Assembly (NCBI RefSeq): GCF_002906575.1
Contig: NZ_CP026310.1
Location: forward strand, 124,001-188,000
Reading direction: 5' to 3'
Origin: Salinigranum rubrum
GTDB taxonomy: Archaea; Halobacteriota; Halobacteria; Halobacteriales; Haloferacaceae
DNA length: 64,000 nt
The notes below the pieces were generated by a model, which had not been told where the DNA came from, did not search any database, and saw nothing but the letters and a program-made list of their open reading frames with translations. Every line of letters starts with the position of its first letter. Position 1 is the first letter of the stretch. Positions 8,284 to 17,030 of the stretch are shown here, piece by piece. The position numbers and the translations under genes were made by a program.

Positions 8284-8587
8284 CGGTGACGACCGAACCG
8301 CATTCGGCGTGACCTCGAAAAACCGGACGACTTCACGGCAGCCACTTGGTCGCCTTGTGGCACCATCGATCCGTACGTCTCGTCACATCCATCGTCGTGA
8401 CGGGGACGCCATCGACGCTACGAGAGTTCGAGGGGAAAGCCCCACCTTCGGTGTCGATCCTCCGCGTTGTCACTCCGACGGGGTCTTCTGACTGGCCGTC
8501 CCGATCGGTGTGACTCAGCCGCTAGCCGTCGCCTGTCGGTCCGAAACTCCCGCATCCTGTTCGTGATCCGACCAGAACGCCCGAGAC
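8284..8587. other. Intergenic, no gene seen
   Basis: About 300 nt between the binding-protein gene and the convergent alcohol dehydrogenase gene. Open frames here have no family signal. I see no clear terminator hairpin. Confidence 0.4.
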
Positions 8588-9612
8588 TCAGGCACCCGGA
8601 ACGAGGACGGCCCTGAACTCGACCGCCTGATCCTTCATCCGTTGATAGGCAGTCTCGGCCTCGGCGAGGGGAAACGTCTCGACCATCGGCGCGATCGATC
8701 TGAGAGCACTGAATTCGAGCACGTCCTGTGACTCACGTGCCGTCCCGGACGAGTGACCGTGCACCGATCGCTGGTTCTCGATCAGGTCGACGACGTCGAC
8801 GCCGAACCGGTTCTCGGGCACGCCCAGCGGATAGAGCTCTCCTTCAACTGCTAGTCCCGGGAGCGCTGTTTCGATCGCCTCCGTGGACGGCGCGGTCGCG
8901 ATGACGACTGACGCGCCGCCGAGAGCCATCAGTTGCTCGGCCGGGGACGACGCAGCCGCGTCGATGTAGTGATCCGCCCCGAGGTCCAACGCGAGGTCGT
9001 GTTTCTCTCTTCCCCGTGAGATCGCGACCGTTTCGAATCCGCCCGCCCGGGCGAACTGGATGCCGAGGTGACCTAGCCCCCGATCCCGACGACTGCCGCC
9101 ACGTCGCCGATCCGTGCGTTGCTCTTCCTGAGGACGTTGAAGGTGCTGACCCCCGCACACAACAGCGGTGCGGCGTCGATCGAGTCGAGGTCGTCAGGAA
9201 CCCGTGCCAGTGCGTGCTGTGACGCGATCACGTACTCTGCGTAGCCGCCGTCGGTGTCGATACCGGTCACCTGCTCGTTCGTGCAGTCGATGAACTCCCC
9301 GCTGCGGCAGGGGGCACAGGTGAAGCAGTGAGAGCCGTGCCAGCCGACTCCGACCCGCTCTCCCGCGGACCACTCCTCCACGGCATCGCCGACAGCGTCG
9401 ATGCGGCCGGCCACCTCGTGGCCGGGAACGCGGGGATATTCGATACCGGACCACGATCCTTCTCTGACGAACGTATCGCTGTGACAGACGCCGCAGGCTT
9501 CGACGGAGACCCGGACCTCGTCGGGACCCGGGACCGGAATCTCGCGCTCGACCAGTTCGAACTCCGCGCCGGGGCTGGGCACCTGTGCGACCTGCATGGT
9601 ATCACTACTCAT
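8588..9612 (-). pseudogene. Zinc-dependent alcohol dehydrogenase, one frameshift
   Basis: MDR-type alcohol dehydrogenase that interconverts alcohols and aldehydes with NAD(P). The first frame starts MSSDTMQVAQVPSPG and contains the catalytic zinc site CGVCHSD, the GHE motif and a cysteine cluster for the structural zinc (CAPCRSGEFIDC). It stops at the nucleotide-binding loop (VVGIGG-stop near 9079). The second frame resumes at once with GLGHLGIQFARAGG. Restoring one C or G in the GGGGGCTA run gives a continuous 341-residue protein, the normal family length. Nothing else is damaged, so a sequencing error is as likely as true inactivation. A TATA-like ACTTTAGC about 30 nt upstream supports the start. 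Confidence 0.85.
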
Positions 9613-10038
9613 CGGCTCTCTCTCCACCTTTGGGTGCTAAAGTCGTTGTGTTTGCGCCCACCTCACACACGTCCGGACGGATCGCCAACCGAGACGGGGT
9701 GATGCTCGGTACTGGTTCCGCGAGAGCGTTGTAACGGACGATGGGTGTTGAGGAACGGACGAAGGGATCCACTGGGAGCCACCGTCTCCAGCATAAAAAC
9801 ATCAAAAACACAGTCGAACGCGACCGACGGCGACCTGATCGTGAAGGCGATGAACTCGTCGGTCGGAGATGGTCCCCTGGCAATGCGATTGGGAGTACTC
9901 GGCCGGTTGTGGCCAGATACGAAGGGTGGTATGACTGCGTTGGCAGGTCGTGTTCCGAGAGTCTCCCCGTCGGATCTCACCGTTCTGCCCGTCCGACCCT
10001 CCCACAATTTTATCATAGCCGGGTTGGATACCGTTCCC
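9613..10038. promoter_or_regulatory. Divergent region between ADH and amidohydrolase
   Basis: No gene I can support in these 426 nt. A minus-strand ACTTTAGC near 9645 serves the alcohol dehydrogenase. TTTTATCA at about 10008-10016 lies 25-30 nt before the amidohydrolase ATG at 10039. A plus-strand frame running in from 9745 is an extension without family signal. Confidence 0.4.
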
Positions 10039-11045
10039 ATGCGGATAGATGTGCACAACCACTGTACGCCGGAACCGTTCGTTGATCTCCTCCTCGAGTG
10101 GGAGACGCCGGTCGGTATCGAGTCGGTTGACGACCAGCTGTATATGGTCCATCAGCGGTCCGGTGCGGCCGGTATCGGCGGCAACCGAATCCCCCTCGAC
10201 GAGGGGTTCTACGACATGGACTCGCGACTGGAGTGGATGGACGAACACGATATCGAGAAGACGGTGGCCTCGGTCTCGACGCCGAACCCCATCTCCGACG
10301 CGTTCACCCCGAGCAGTCGACAGAACTGGTCAGGGCTATCAACGACGGGTACGCCGATCTGGAGTCCCGTTATCCGGACGCGTTCGCCGGACTCGGTATG
10401 CTCCCGCTCCGCGAACCCGAGCAAGCCCTCGTCGAAGTCGACCGGATCGCCGGCGATCTGGATCTGAGCGGCATCGCGTTGCCCACTTCGATCAACGGCG
10501 ACAGGTTGTCGGCCCCGGAACTCGCGCCGGTGTTCGACAGGGTTGACGAACTGGGGCTGACGGCGTTCATCCATCCCCACGGTAACGTGCTCAGCGACAC
10601 GCTCGGGCCGGCGGAGACGATCCTCAATCCGCTCGTGATCTTTCCGACTGATACGACCCTCCAGGTCGCCCGGCTGATCTACGACGGCTTCTTCGACGCC
10701 CACGACTTCGACCTCGTCATCTCGCACATGGGCGGCGCGTTGCTCCATCTGGCCGGCCGGATCGACAAGGGCCGCCGCGAGATCAACGACCCCGACGCGC
10801 CGCCGACCAAGCCGTTCGTCGAATACCTCCAGGAGTTCTACTACGATACGATCTCGTTCCACCAACCCGCCTTGGAAGCGGCCCTCAAGACCGTCGGAAT
10901 CGACCGCTTCGTGTTCGGGACGGACTACCCGTTCGACATGGAGGAGTTCGACACCGCCGTCGGGGACGTCGAAGCCGTCGTCCCGGCGGCGGCCGACCGG
11001 GAGAAGATCATGTCGGAAACGGCCAGAGACCTCTTCGACTTCTGA
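10039..11045 (+). pseudogene. Amidohydrolase (ACMSD/amidohydrolase-2 type), one frameshift
   Basis: Metal-dependent TIM-barrel hydrolase or decarboxylase of the ACMSD-like branch. It starts MRIDVHNHCTPEPF, with the metal-binding HxH as His5 and His7. It carries AFIHPHGNV in the middle and the C-terminal signature DRFVFGTDYPFDME, whose Asp is the usual catalytic residue. The first frame is lost at DAFTPSSRQ near 10305; the second resumes as PEQSTELVRAINDGYADLES. One extra C in the ACCCCGAG run restores a 335-residue protein of normal length. The leaderless start is supported by TTTTATCA about 25 nt upstream. Relatives decarboxylate aromatic or semialdehyde acids, which would suit a ring-degradation module; the true substrate is unknown. 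Confidence 0.82.
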
Positions 11046-11092
11046 GGGTGGGTATCACCCGACCGCCCGGTTCCGCGGCGGTCCTCGAAACC

Positions 11093-12052
11093 CTAGAACA
11101 CCTCGATGAGAACGGACCCCCCGACGATTGCGAGGACGCCGACGAGCACCGTCGCGGACCGGGGGACCTCGCGTGCGATGGCGTACGTCAGGACGAGCAC
11201 GAGCAGTGGAAAGGTGTTGAATAACGGGATCACGGTGACGGCGCTGCCGAGATCGAGCGCGAAGAAGTTCGCGAGTTGCGCGCTGGCGGTTACGACGCCG
11301 GCGACCACGAACAGCCCCAGCGCGGGTCGGTTGACCGAGCGGACTTGACGCCTGGCCCCCGGCGACCATAGGAAGATGCACAGGAACGCGGCGAGGGCTG
11401 TCGTCTGCGCGACAGCGGTTCCGGCGACAGGGTCCGGGAACCGGTTCAACCCGAACTTGATGACGACGTACGAGATACCGAAGACGGCCATCGCGACGAC
11501 GGGAGCGAGGAGCGACCGGGTATCGGCCGCCGCCACGTGCCGCGCCACGAGGTCCAAGTCCCCGCTCCCTTCGCCTCCGTTCTCACGCTCGCCGGCAGCG
11601 TTCTGTACCGACTGGATGATCACCCCGCCGCCGACGATGCAGAGCATCCCCAGACCGGTCGCCGCCGTCACCGTCTCGCCGAGAACGGGAACGGCGAAGA
11701 CGGTCGCGACCAGCGGGTTCATCGCCATGAGCGCCGCCGCGACCGGGGCACCGACTTCGTCGATTCCCTTGAAGTACAGCAGCCGGAAGACCGCCGGATT
11801 GAGTATTCCGGCCACCACGAACGGACCGGCGTTCGCGAGCGAGAACACGCCCCTCGGCACCCCCTGTGCGAGCAGCAACGTCCAGAAGATACCCACGCTG
11901 ACGACGATGGTCGTGAACGCGGCCGTGAAGGCCGGTGACGCCGTCGTCGTCTCTCTGGCTTTCGCACTCCCGTACTTGATCGTGACCGCCTGAATCGCGG
12001 TACAGACCGCACCGGCGAACGCGAGTGCCGACGCAGGGGCAATAGGTGCCAT
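11093..12052 (-). CDS. EamA/DMT-superfamily transporter (319 aa)
   Basis: About ten hydrophobic segments in two repeated EamA halves (first about residues 5-145, second about 185-318) joined by a hydrophilic linker with GERENGGEGSGDLDLVA. Conserved features include GAPVAAALMAMNPLVATVFA in the first half and AVTVIPLFNTFPLLVLVL in the second. Members export metabolites such as amino acids and nucleosides; some import. A TATA-like TTTTATGCG about 30 nt upstream supports the ATG at 12052. It is convergent with the amidohydrolase. The substrate cannot be told. A second EamA gene lies at 56.6 kb. Confidence 0.85.
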   Translation of the reverse strand: MAPIAPASALAFAGAVCTAIQAVTIKYGSAKARETTTASPAFTAAFTTIVVSVGIFWTLLLAQGVPRGVFSLANAGPFVVAGILNPAVFRLLYFKGIDEVGAPVAAALMAMNPLVATVFAVPVLGETVTAATGLGMLCIVGGGVIIQSVQNAAGERENGGEGSGDLDLVARHVAAADTRSLLAPVVAMAVFGISYVVIKFGLNRFPDPVAGTAVAQTTALAAFLCIFLWSPGARRQVRSVNRPALGLFVVAGVVTASAQLANFFALDLGSAVTVIPLFNTFPLLVLVLTYAIAREVPRSATVLVGVLAIVGGSVLIEVF

Positions 12053-12348
12053 CCGGACGCACGTTCACCACCATCGCATAAAACGATCGAGGGTTCCCGT
12101 CCGGTCCGGCGACGTAACGGCCCGCGCGCTCGGTCGACGGAGACGCCGGTCACGACGACTCCGACACGGTTTCGCCTCGGCCCACGCTTTCTCTTCGCCT
12201 CACGTCGCGTCCTGCCGGACGCTTCCGTTCGACCGAGACGGAGTCCTCACCGACATCGTTAATATTCGCCCCCGTGAGAGTACGTTACAGTCACGGTCGA
12301 CGACAGAGCCGAACTGCGGGCTGTCCGGCCGTTTCAGCAAACGAAACC

Positions 12349-12798
12349 ATGCTTCAACGGGAACGCTTCATCGAACTCGGCCTCGCGATCGCTATCTTCT
12401 CGGTCGCATCAGTGGTACTGGTCGCCCCGACCTGGATCGTCGGGGTGTTAGCGCTGGCACTCGCCATCGGACAACTCGTTCGCGCCCGGCGTGCGGAGGG
12501 CTGGGCTATCGTCGACACGGGCTTCGGCGTGTTTCTCCTCCTGCTCGGTGGGACGACCGTCGTGACGCCGGAGTGGGGCGTTCCGCTGCTCTATATCGCC
12601 GGCGGAATCCAGCTCACCCGGGCGATCGGTGAGGTGGGGATGGCGATCAACCTGGCGCTGCTGGCCGCCCTGGCCTTCGCACGAGAGACTCCCGATTGGG
12701 CAGTCGCGATACTCGTCATCGCCGCCGTCGGGAAGGCCCTCTGGGTACTCCAGGAGTCGCTCCGTGACGGGTCTTTCGCCGAATCGATGGCGACGTAG
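12349..12798 (+). CDS. Small membrane protein, DUF308/HdeD-like (149 aa)
   Basis: Six hydrophobic stretches with short loops (for example IAIFSVASVVLVAPTWIVGV and GFGVFLLLLGGTTVV), the look of the DUF308/HdeD-like family of paired-helix membrane proteins. The start at MLQRERFIELG is preferred over the longer GTG frame at 12274, whose first residues are unlike membrane proteins; a TATA-like GTTAATAT lies near 12260. No enzymatic motif is visible. It sits between the EamA gene and the ABC operon without obvious functional coupling. The family call is tentative. Confidence 0.65.
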   Translation: MLQRERFIELGLAIAIFSVASVVLVAPTWIVGVLALALAIGQLVRARRAEGWAIVDTGFGVFLLLLGGTTVVTPEWGVPLLYIAGGIQLTRAIGEVGMAINLALLAALAFARETPDWAVAILVIAAVGKALWVLQESLRDGSFAESMAT

Positions 12799-13043
12799 CC
12801 GCTCACTCGTCGGGTTTCGGTTCGCTCTCGCGTGTCACTCCGAGCGGCGTCAGCAGGAGTGTCCGGATTCGATTGGGCGCGTCATCAGAGACTCGGATTC
12901 GTCCCGTCGATACGGGTGACTTCGGCGCGCTGACGGCGGTCGTGCGGTTCGGTCCTCTTCGCTCCTCTTTGTTCGTTTTCGACCTGTCCGGGCCTTGAGT
13001 GCCCGGGTCTACTGTCACGAAGCCTCAGATAACGATGAAAAGG

Positions 13044-13049
13044 TTTAAA
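13044..13049 (+). promoter_or_regulatory. TATA box of the ABC permease operon
   Basis: TTTAAA ends 27 nt before the ATG at 13077, which fits a leaderless message and decides the start codon of the first permease. Confidence 0.6.
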
Positions 13050-13076
13050 CCAGTTTGTGTGTCTCTTTCTAGCGAG

Positions 13077-13898
13077 ATGAGTCAGGACACGAGAGACGGA
13101 TTGGTATATACCTTGGCTAGGATCCGGCTGACCGACTCGCGGGTGATCTTCGTCGAGTCGGCAATCGTCGTCGTCCTGTCGTGGACACTCGCAGCCCACA
13201 TCTTCGACATCACGAACGTGATCTCTGAGCCCACCGCGATCGGGGCCGTGATGTACGAACTGGTCGTCACACGGGAGTTCCTCGACCACCTGGTCCCGAC
13301 GCTGCGGCGGACGGTGTACGGCCTTCTGGTCACGATAGTCATCGGGACGGCATTAGGCATCGCTATGGGGATGCGTGAGTGGGTCGAGAAGGTCTTCCAA
13401 GACTACGTGACCGTGGGACTCGCGATGCCCGGCCTCTTCATTGCCATCTTCACGGCGATGTGGTTCGGGATTAGCGACGTCACGCCGACGGTCGCGGCGG
13501 CGATAATCTCGTTCCCGTTTCTCACCCAGCAGGTGTACGAAGGCGTTCGAAATATCGACAACGACATCCTGCAGATGTCGAGTTCGTTCGGCGTCTCGAA
13601 CTGGCGTGCCATGCGTCGGACCGTCATCCCGGCGGTCATGCCGGAGTGGTTTGCCGGCACCCGGTACTCGCTGGCGATCGTCTGGAAAACGGTGACGCTC
13701 ACCGAACTCGTGGCTGCTTCGGACGGGATCGGCTGGATAATCCGATCTCAGCTCGAACGGTTGGACTTCACCGGCGCGATGGCGTGGACCATGCTGTTCG
13801 TGGTCGTCATCCTGACCGTCGAGTACGGGATCGTTCAGCAACTGGAGAATCGCATATTCAAATGGCGGCAGGAGGTTAGCGGAGTGATGGCACTATGA
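13077..13898 (+). CDS. NitT/TauT-type ABC transporter permease (273 aa)
   Basis: Inner-membrane channel subunit of the SsuC/TauC type with about six transmembrane helices. The cytoplasmic EAA loop, which contacts the ATPase, is at SSFGVSNWRAMRRTVIPAVM. The TATA box 27 nt upstream supports MSQDTRDG as the start rather than the longer frame from 12999. The stop codon overlaps the ATPase start (ATGA at 13895), so the two are translationally coupled. A second permease follows the ATPase, giving a heterodimeric channel. The likely binding protein is at 7.0 kb. Confidence 0.9.
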   Translation: MSQDTRDGLVYTLARIRLTDSRVIFVESAIVVVLSWTLAAHIFDITNVISEPTAIGAVMYELVVTREFLDHLVPTLRRTVYGLLVTIVIGTALGIAMGMREWVEKVFQDYVTVGLAMPGLFIAIFTAMWFGISDVTPTVAAAIISFPFLTQQVYEGVRNIDNDILQMSSSFGVSNWRAMRRTVIPAVMPEWFAGTRYSLAIVWKTVTLTELVAASDGIGWIIRSQLERLDFTGAMAWTMLFVVVILTVEYGIVQQLENRIFKWRQEVSGVMAL

Positions 13899-14686
13899 GC
13901 TCATCGAACCAGAAAGTAGACGGGGCGTCTCTCGGCGTCGACAGCGGTCGAGCCGGGTGGATTCACATAGAGAACCTCACCAAGGAGTTCGACACCCAGC
14001 AGGGGCACGAACTCGTCTTCGAGGACCTGAACATCGACATCGAACCGGGAACGTTCGTCACGCTCTTGGGCAAGTCCGGCAGCGGGAAGTCGACGCTGTT
14101 GAACATCATCAGCGGCGTGCTCGAACCGACGGCGGGACAGGTCCGGTTCGAGGTCGAGGGCGCTCCGGGTGACGTCACGCTCGGGCACGTCTTTCAGTCC
14201 CCGCGGCTCCTCCCGTGGAACACGCTGATCCAGAACATCGAGTACGTCCACGAGAACAACCCCGAGTACTCTCGGGAGCTGGCGGAGGACTACCTCGATC
14301 TGGTCGAACTGACCGAGCACTACGACAAGTACCCCACCCAGATCTCCGGCGGACAGAAACAGCGGGTGGGGATCGCTCGTGCGCTCAGCATCGATCCCGA
14401 GATCCTGCTGATGGACGAGCCGTTCAGCGCGCTCGACGAGATCACGGCCGAGGAACTGCGAACACAGCTCATGAACATCTGGAAACAGCTCAACAAGACC
14501 GTCTTCTTCGTGACCCACGACATGACGGAGGCGATCGAGCTGTCGGACCGGATGTTGATGCTCGGTGACGGGCGGATCTACGCCGACTTGGAGGTTCCGC
14601 TCGACCGCCCCCGTCGACTCGACTCCGACGAGTTCCTCAAGTTCAGGCAGAAAGCGCTCGATAAATTCCACAGCATCGAGGACTGA
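13895..14686 (+). CDS. NitT/TauT-type ABC transporter ATPase (263 aa)
   Basis: ATP-binding subunit of the SsuB/TauB type. Walker A GKSGSGKST is at residues 59-67, the Q-loop reads VFQSPRLLPW, the signature is SGGQKQR, Walker B is ILLMDEPF followed by SALDE, and the switch histidine is in VTHDMTEAIELSDR. It has a 20-residue N-terminal extension before the usual IHIENLTKEF. It overlaps the upstream permease by 4 nt and is followed after 1 nt by the second permease, so the three genes form one operon. Confidence 0.93.
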   Translation: MSSSNQKVDGASLGVDSGRAGWIHIENLTKEFDTQQGHELVFEDLNIDIEPGTFVTLLGKSGSGKSTLLNIISGVLEPTAGQVRFEVEGAPGDVTLGHVFQSPRLLPWNTLIQNIEYVHENNPEYSRELAEDYLDLVELTEHYDKYPTQISGGQKQRVGIARALSIDPEILLMDEPFSALDEITAEELRTQLMNIWKQLNKTVFFVTHDMTEAIELSDRMLMLGDGRIYADLEVPLDRPRRLDSDEFLKFRQKALDKFHSIED

Positions 14687-14687
14687 C

Positions 14688-15497
14688 ATGGCGACACGAG
14701 ACAAGCGCGTACGGCTGCCGGCGCTCGGAACGGTTGACGGCTGGATGGCTCGCGCCGGCGGTGTCTTGCTGTTCTTCGTCGGGTGGACGGCGCTTGCGTC
14801 CGTGTTCCCCGAAAACCTGATGCCGTTTCCACAGCAGGCGCTCGGGGACGCCTGGGAACTCGTCCAGAGCGGGCAGGTCTGGAGACACCTCGCGGCCACG
14901 ATGGCGGCGATGTTCTGGGGGTTCATCGGCGGAATGGCGCTCGGCATCCAGATGGGCGTGTTCATGGGAATCGACGACTACCAGCGGAAGTTCCTCACCC
15001 CGCACGTGATTCTGAGCCTCTCGATCCCGCACATCTCGTGGGGGATTACGGCGACACTCGTCTTCGGGTTCGACATCTTATCACCCATCTTCGCGACGAT
15101 CCTCGTCGTCTTTCCGTTCGTCGCGGTGACGATCTGGAAGGGTGTCGAGAACATCGACGCCGACCTGCTGAGAATGAGCAAGTCCTTCGAACTCTCGTTC
15201 GGTCGGACCCTCCGGCGCGTTATCATCCCGAACATCGCGCCGTCGCTGCTCTCCGCATCGCGTCTGGCGCTGGCGCTGTCGTGGAAAACCGTCGTCATCA
15301 CCGAGGTGTTCGCGGCGGGGCAGGGCATGGGATACAAGATCTTCTCGGCGTACGAAATCATCGACTTCGACGAGGCGTGGGGGTGGGCCGTGATCTTTAT
15401 GATCGTCATCCTCATCGTCGAGTACGGTATCTTCAAACCCGTTCAGCGGAAGGTGTTCGCGTACCGTCAGGACGCGGACTTCTCGATGTTGAGCTGA
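14688..15497 (+). CDS. NitT/TauT-type ABC transporter permease (269 aa)
   Basis: Second channel subunit, paralogous to the one at 13077. About six transmembrane helices are present, with the EAA loop at KSFELSFGRTLRRVIIPNIA. I start at MATRDKRVRL, 1 nt after the ATPase stop; the frame extends upstream to 14565 only as overlap with the ATPase. The operon probably ends here, since 190 nt and a new promoter precede the molybdenum hydroxylase genes. The tandem order transporter then hydroxylase suggests that the imported solute is the substrate of the hydroxylase (inference). Confidence 0.9.
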   Translation: MATRDKRVRLPALGTVDGWMARAGGVLLFFVGWTALASVFPENLMPFPQQALGDAWELVQSGQVWRHLAATMAAMFWGFIGGMALGIQMGVFMGIDDYQRKFLTPHVILSLSIPHISWGITATLVFGFDILSPIFATILVVFPFVAVTIWKGVENIDADLLRMSKSFELSFGRTLRRVIIPNIAPSLLSASRLALALSWKTVVITEVFAAGQGMGYKIFSAYEIIDFDEAWGWAVIFMIVILIVEYGIFKPVQRKVFAYRQDADFSMLS

Positions 15498-15610
15498 ATC
15501 GGTGTTCGCTCCTCCCTTCTCGGCTCTCTCACGGTCGATGCGCCGGAGCGGTATCGACCGCCATCGGACGCGTCGATCGGTCCTCGTCACACGGGAACAA
15601 GGCACGAAGA

Positions 15611-15618
15611 TTTAATTA
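15611..15618 (+). promoter_or_regulatory. TATA box of the molybdenum hydroxylase operon
   Basis: TTTAATTA is centred about 30 nt before the ATG of a 14-codon frame at 15645 and about 75 nt before the FAD-subunit start, so the mini-frame, not the enzyme gene, sits at the leaderless position. Confidence 0.55.
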
Positions 15619-15644
15619 CGTGGCCTGCAATGGCAAACCTGCGC

Positions 15645-15689
15645 ATGAACGTACTACCACCGTGGTTACTGGTCGTTAGGAGGTGGTGA
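15645..15689 (+). CDS. Possible 14-residue leader peptide (MNVLPPWLLVVRRW)
   Basis: This tiny frame begins exactly where a leaderless transcript from the box at 15611 would start, and ends with TGA one base before the ATG of the FAD subunit. Its last codons, AGG AGG TGG, contain the Shine-Dalgarno-like GGAGGTG that serves the next gene. Ribosomes translating it would therefore cover and release that site, coupling translation. No family can be assigned to so short a peptide. It could equally be a chance frame. Confidence 0.4.
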   Translation: MNVLPPWLLVVRRW

Positions 15690-15690
15690 T

Positions 15691-16530
15691 ATGCCCGTCG
15701 AAGCGTATCATCGTCCGACGACACTCGACGACGCCCTCGCACTGAACGCCGAACACGCTTCGCTCGAAGTCATATCCGGTGGCACGCTCACGATGCCGGC
15801 GGTGAACGAGGGCCACCTGTTTCCGGCTCACGTGATGGACCTTCGGGGAGTCGGCCTCGACTACGTCGACGAAGCCGACGGCCACCTTTCCCTCGGGGCC
15901 ACGCTCACCATGACCGAGGTCCTCGACCGGATCGACGTACCGATCTTACGACAAGCGGCCCGCCACACGGGCAGTTGGGCCGTCCGGAACATGGCGACTG
16001 TCGGCGGGAACCTGTTCGCGCCCCCACCGCTGGGAGACTTCGCTGTGGCGCTCCTCGCCCTCGACGCAGCAGTCGAAGTCCGAAGTAGCGACGCTGACCG
16101 ACACCTCCCGATGGCGGACTTTTACACCGCGGACGGCAACGCGCTCGCCCCCGACGAACTCGTCACGGAGATCCGAATACCGGTGCCCGCGGGCGAGACG
16201 GCGTTCCTGAAACTCACTCGCAAGCAAGAGCCCGCCCCGCCCGTGGTCACGGTCGCAGTCGACCTGATCCGCGACGGCGACACCGTCGACCGGGCCCGCA
16301 TCGCGATGAACGGTGCCGGCCCCCACCCCACCCGGATGGCGGAAGCCGAGTCGGTGCTGGAGGGATCCGGTTTGTCCGCTTCGACGATCGAACGCGCGGC
16401 CGACGCGGCCACCGAGGCGGCGAATCCCCCGGAAGACGCCGTGGCGAGCGCGTGGTACCGCCGGAAGATGGCCGGGACCTATCTCACGAAGGCGCTCGAT
16501 CAGATCTCTCACGGGGAGGACACACAATGA
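15691..16530 (+). CDS. Molybdenum hydroxylase FAD subunit (279 aa)
   Basis: Medium subunit of a xanthine-dehydrogenase-family enzyme; it passes electrons from the iron-sulfur subunit to the acceptor through FAD. The FAD-binding PCMH domain is N-terminal, with the NMATVGGNLF loop at about residues 100-109 and SGGTLTMP near residue 30. The C-terminal FAD_binding_5 domain has the ending ASAWYRRKMAGTYLTKAL. The start is set by the strong GGAGGTG site 8 nt upstream. It is the first gene of FAD-FeS-MoL-MoM and overlaps the FeS gene by 4 nt. At 279 residues it is a normal length. Confidence 0.9.
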   Translation: MPVEAYHRPTTLDDALALNAEHASLEVISGGTLTMPAVNEGHLFPAHVMDLRGVGLDYVDEADGHLSLGATLTMTEVLDRIDVPILRQAARHTGSWAVRNMATVGGNLFAPPPLGDFAVALLALDAAVEVRSSDADRHLPMADFYTADGNALAPDELVTEIRIPVPAGETAFLKLTRKQEPAPPVVTVAVDLIRDGDTVDRARIAMNGAGPHPTRMAEAESVLEGSGLSASTIERAADAATEAANPPEDAVASAWYRRKMAGTYLTKALDQISHGEDTQ

Positions 16531-17027
16531 GTTCACAAACCACCAATTCCAAAGTTGTCGAGTTAGAGATCAACGGGCGCACGGTCGAAGAGCTCGTCGA
16601 ACCGCTGGAGCCGCTCCAGTCCGTCCTCCGGGACAAGCTGGGAAACACCGCGACGAAGATCGGCTGCAAGCAGGGAGGCTGTGGGAGCTGTACCGTCCTC
16701 GTCGACGGCGAGCCCGTGGTCTCCTGTCTCCTCCCGGTCGAGGAGGCGCAGGGCCACGAGATAACCACGCTGGAAGGCATCTACAGCGGCGACGACCTCC
16801 ACCCCGTTCAGGAGGCGTTCGAGGAACACTTCGCTATGCAGTGTGGCTACTGTACCCCCGGGATGATCATGGTCGCCAAGGCGCTTCTGGATCGGAATCC
16901 CGACCCCTCGCGGGAGGAAATCGAAGACACCATCTCCGGCAACGTCTGTCGGTGCACCGGGTACGATCCGATCGTCGACGCGGTGGAGGCGGCCGCCGAG
17001 ACGATGAGCGGCCAGGACGGTGAGTAA
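16527..17027 (+). CDS. Molybdenum hydroxylase 2Fe-2S subunit (166 aa)
   Basis: Small subunit with two [2Fe-2S] clusters. The plant-ferredoxin-type cluster has Cys47, Cys52, Cys55 and Cys67 (CKQGGCGSCTVLVDG). The second cluster uses Cys106, Cys109, Cys141 and Cys143 (QCGYCTPGM and NVCRCTGY). All eight ligands are present. The start overlaps the FAD-subunit stop (ATGA), and the Mo subunit follows after 3 nt. It transfers electrons from the molybdenum site to FAD. It is slightly longer than average because of an N-terminal Ser/Thr tail. Confidence 0.94.
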   Translation: MSSQTTNSKVVELEINGRTVEELVEPLEPLQSVLRDKLGNTATKIGCKQGGCGSCTVLVDGEPVVSCLLPVEEAQGHEITTLEGIYSGDDLHPVQEAFEEHFAMQCGYCTPGMIMVAKALLDRNPDPSREEIEDTISGNVCRCTGYDPIVDAVEAAAETMSGQDGE

Positions 17028-17030
17028 CCG

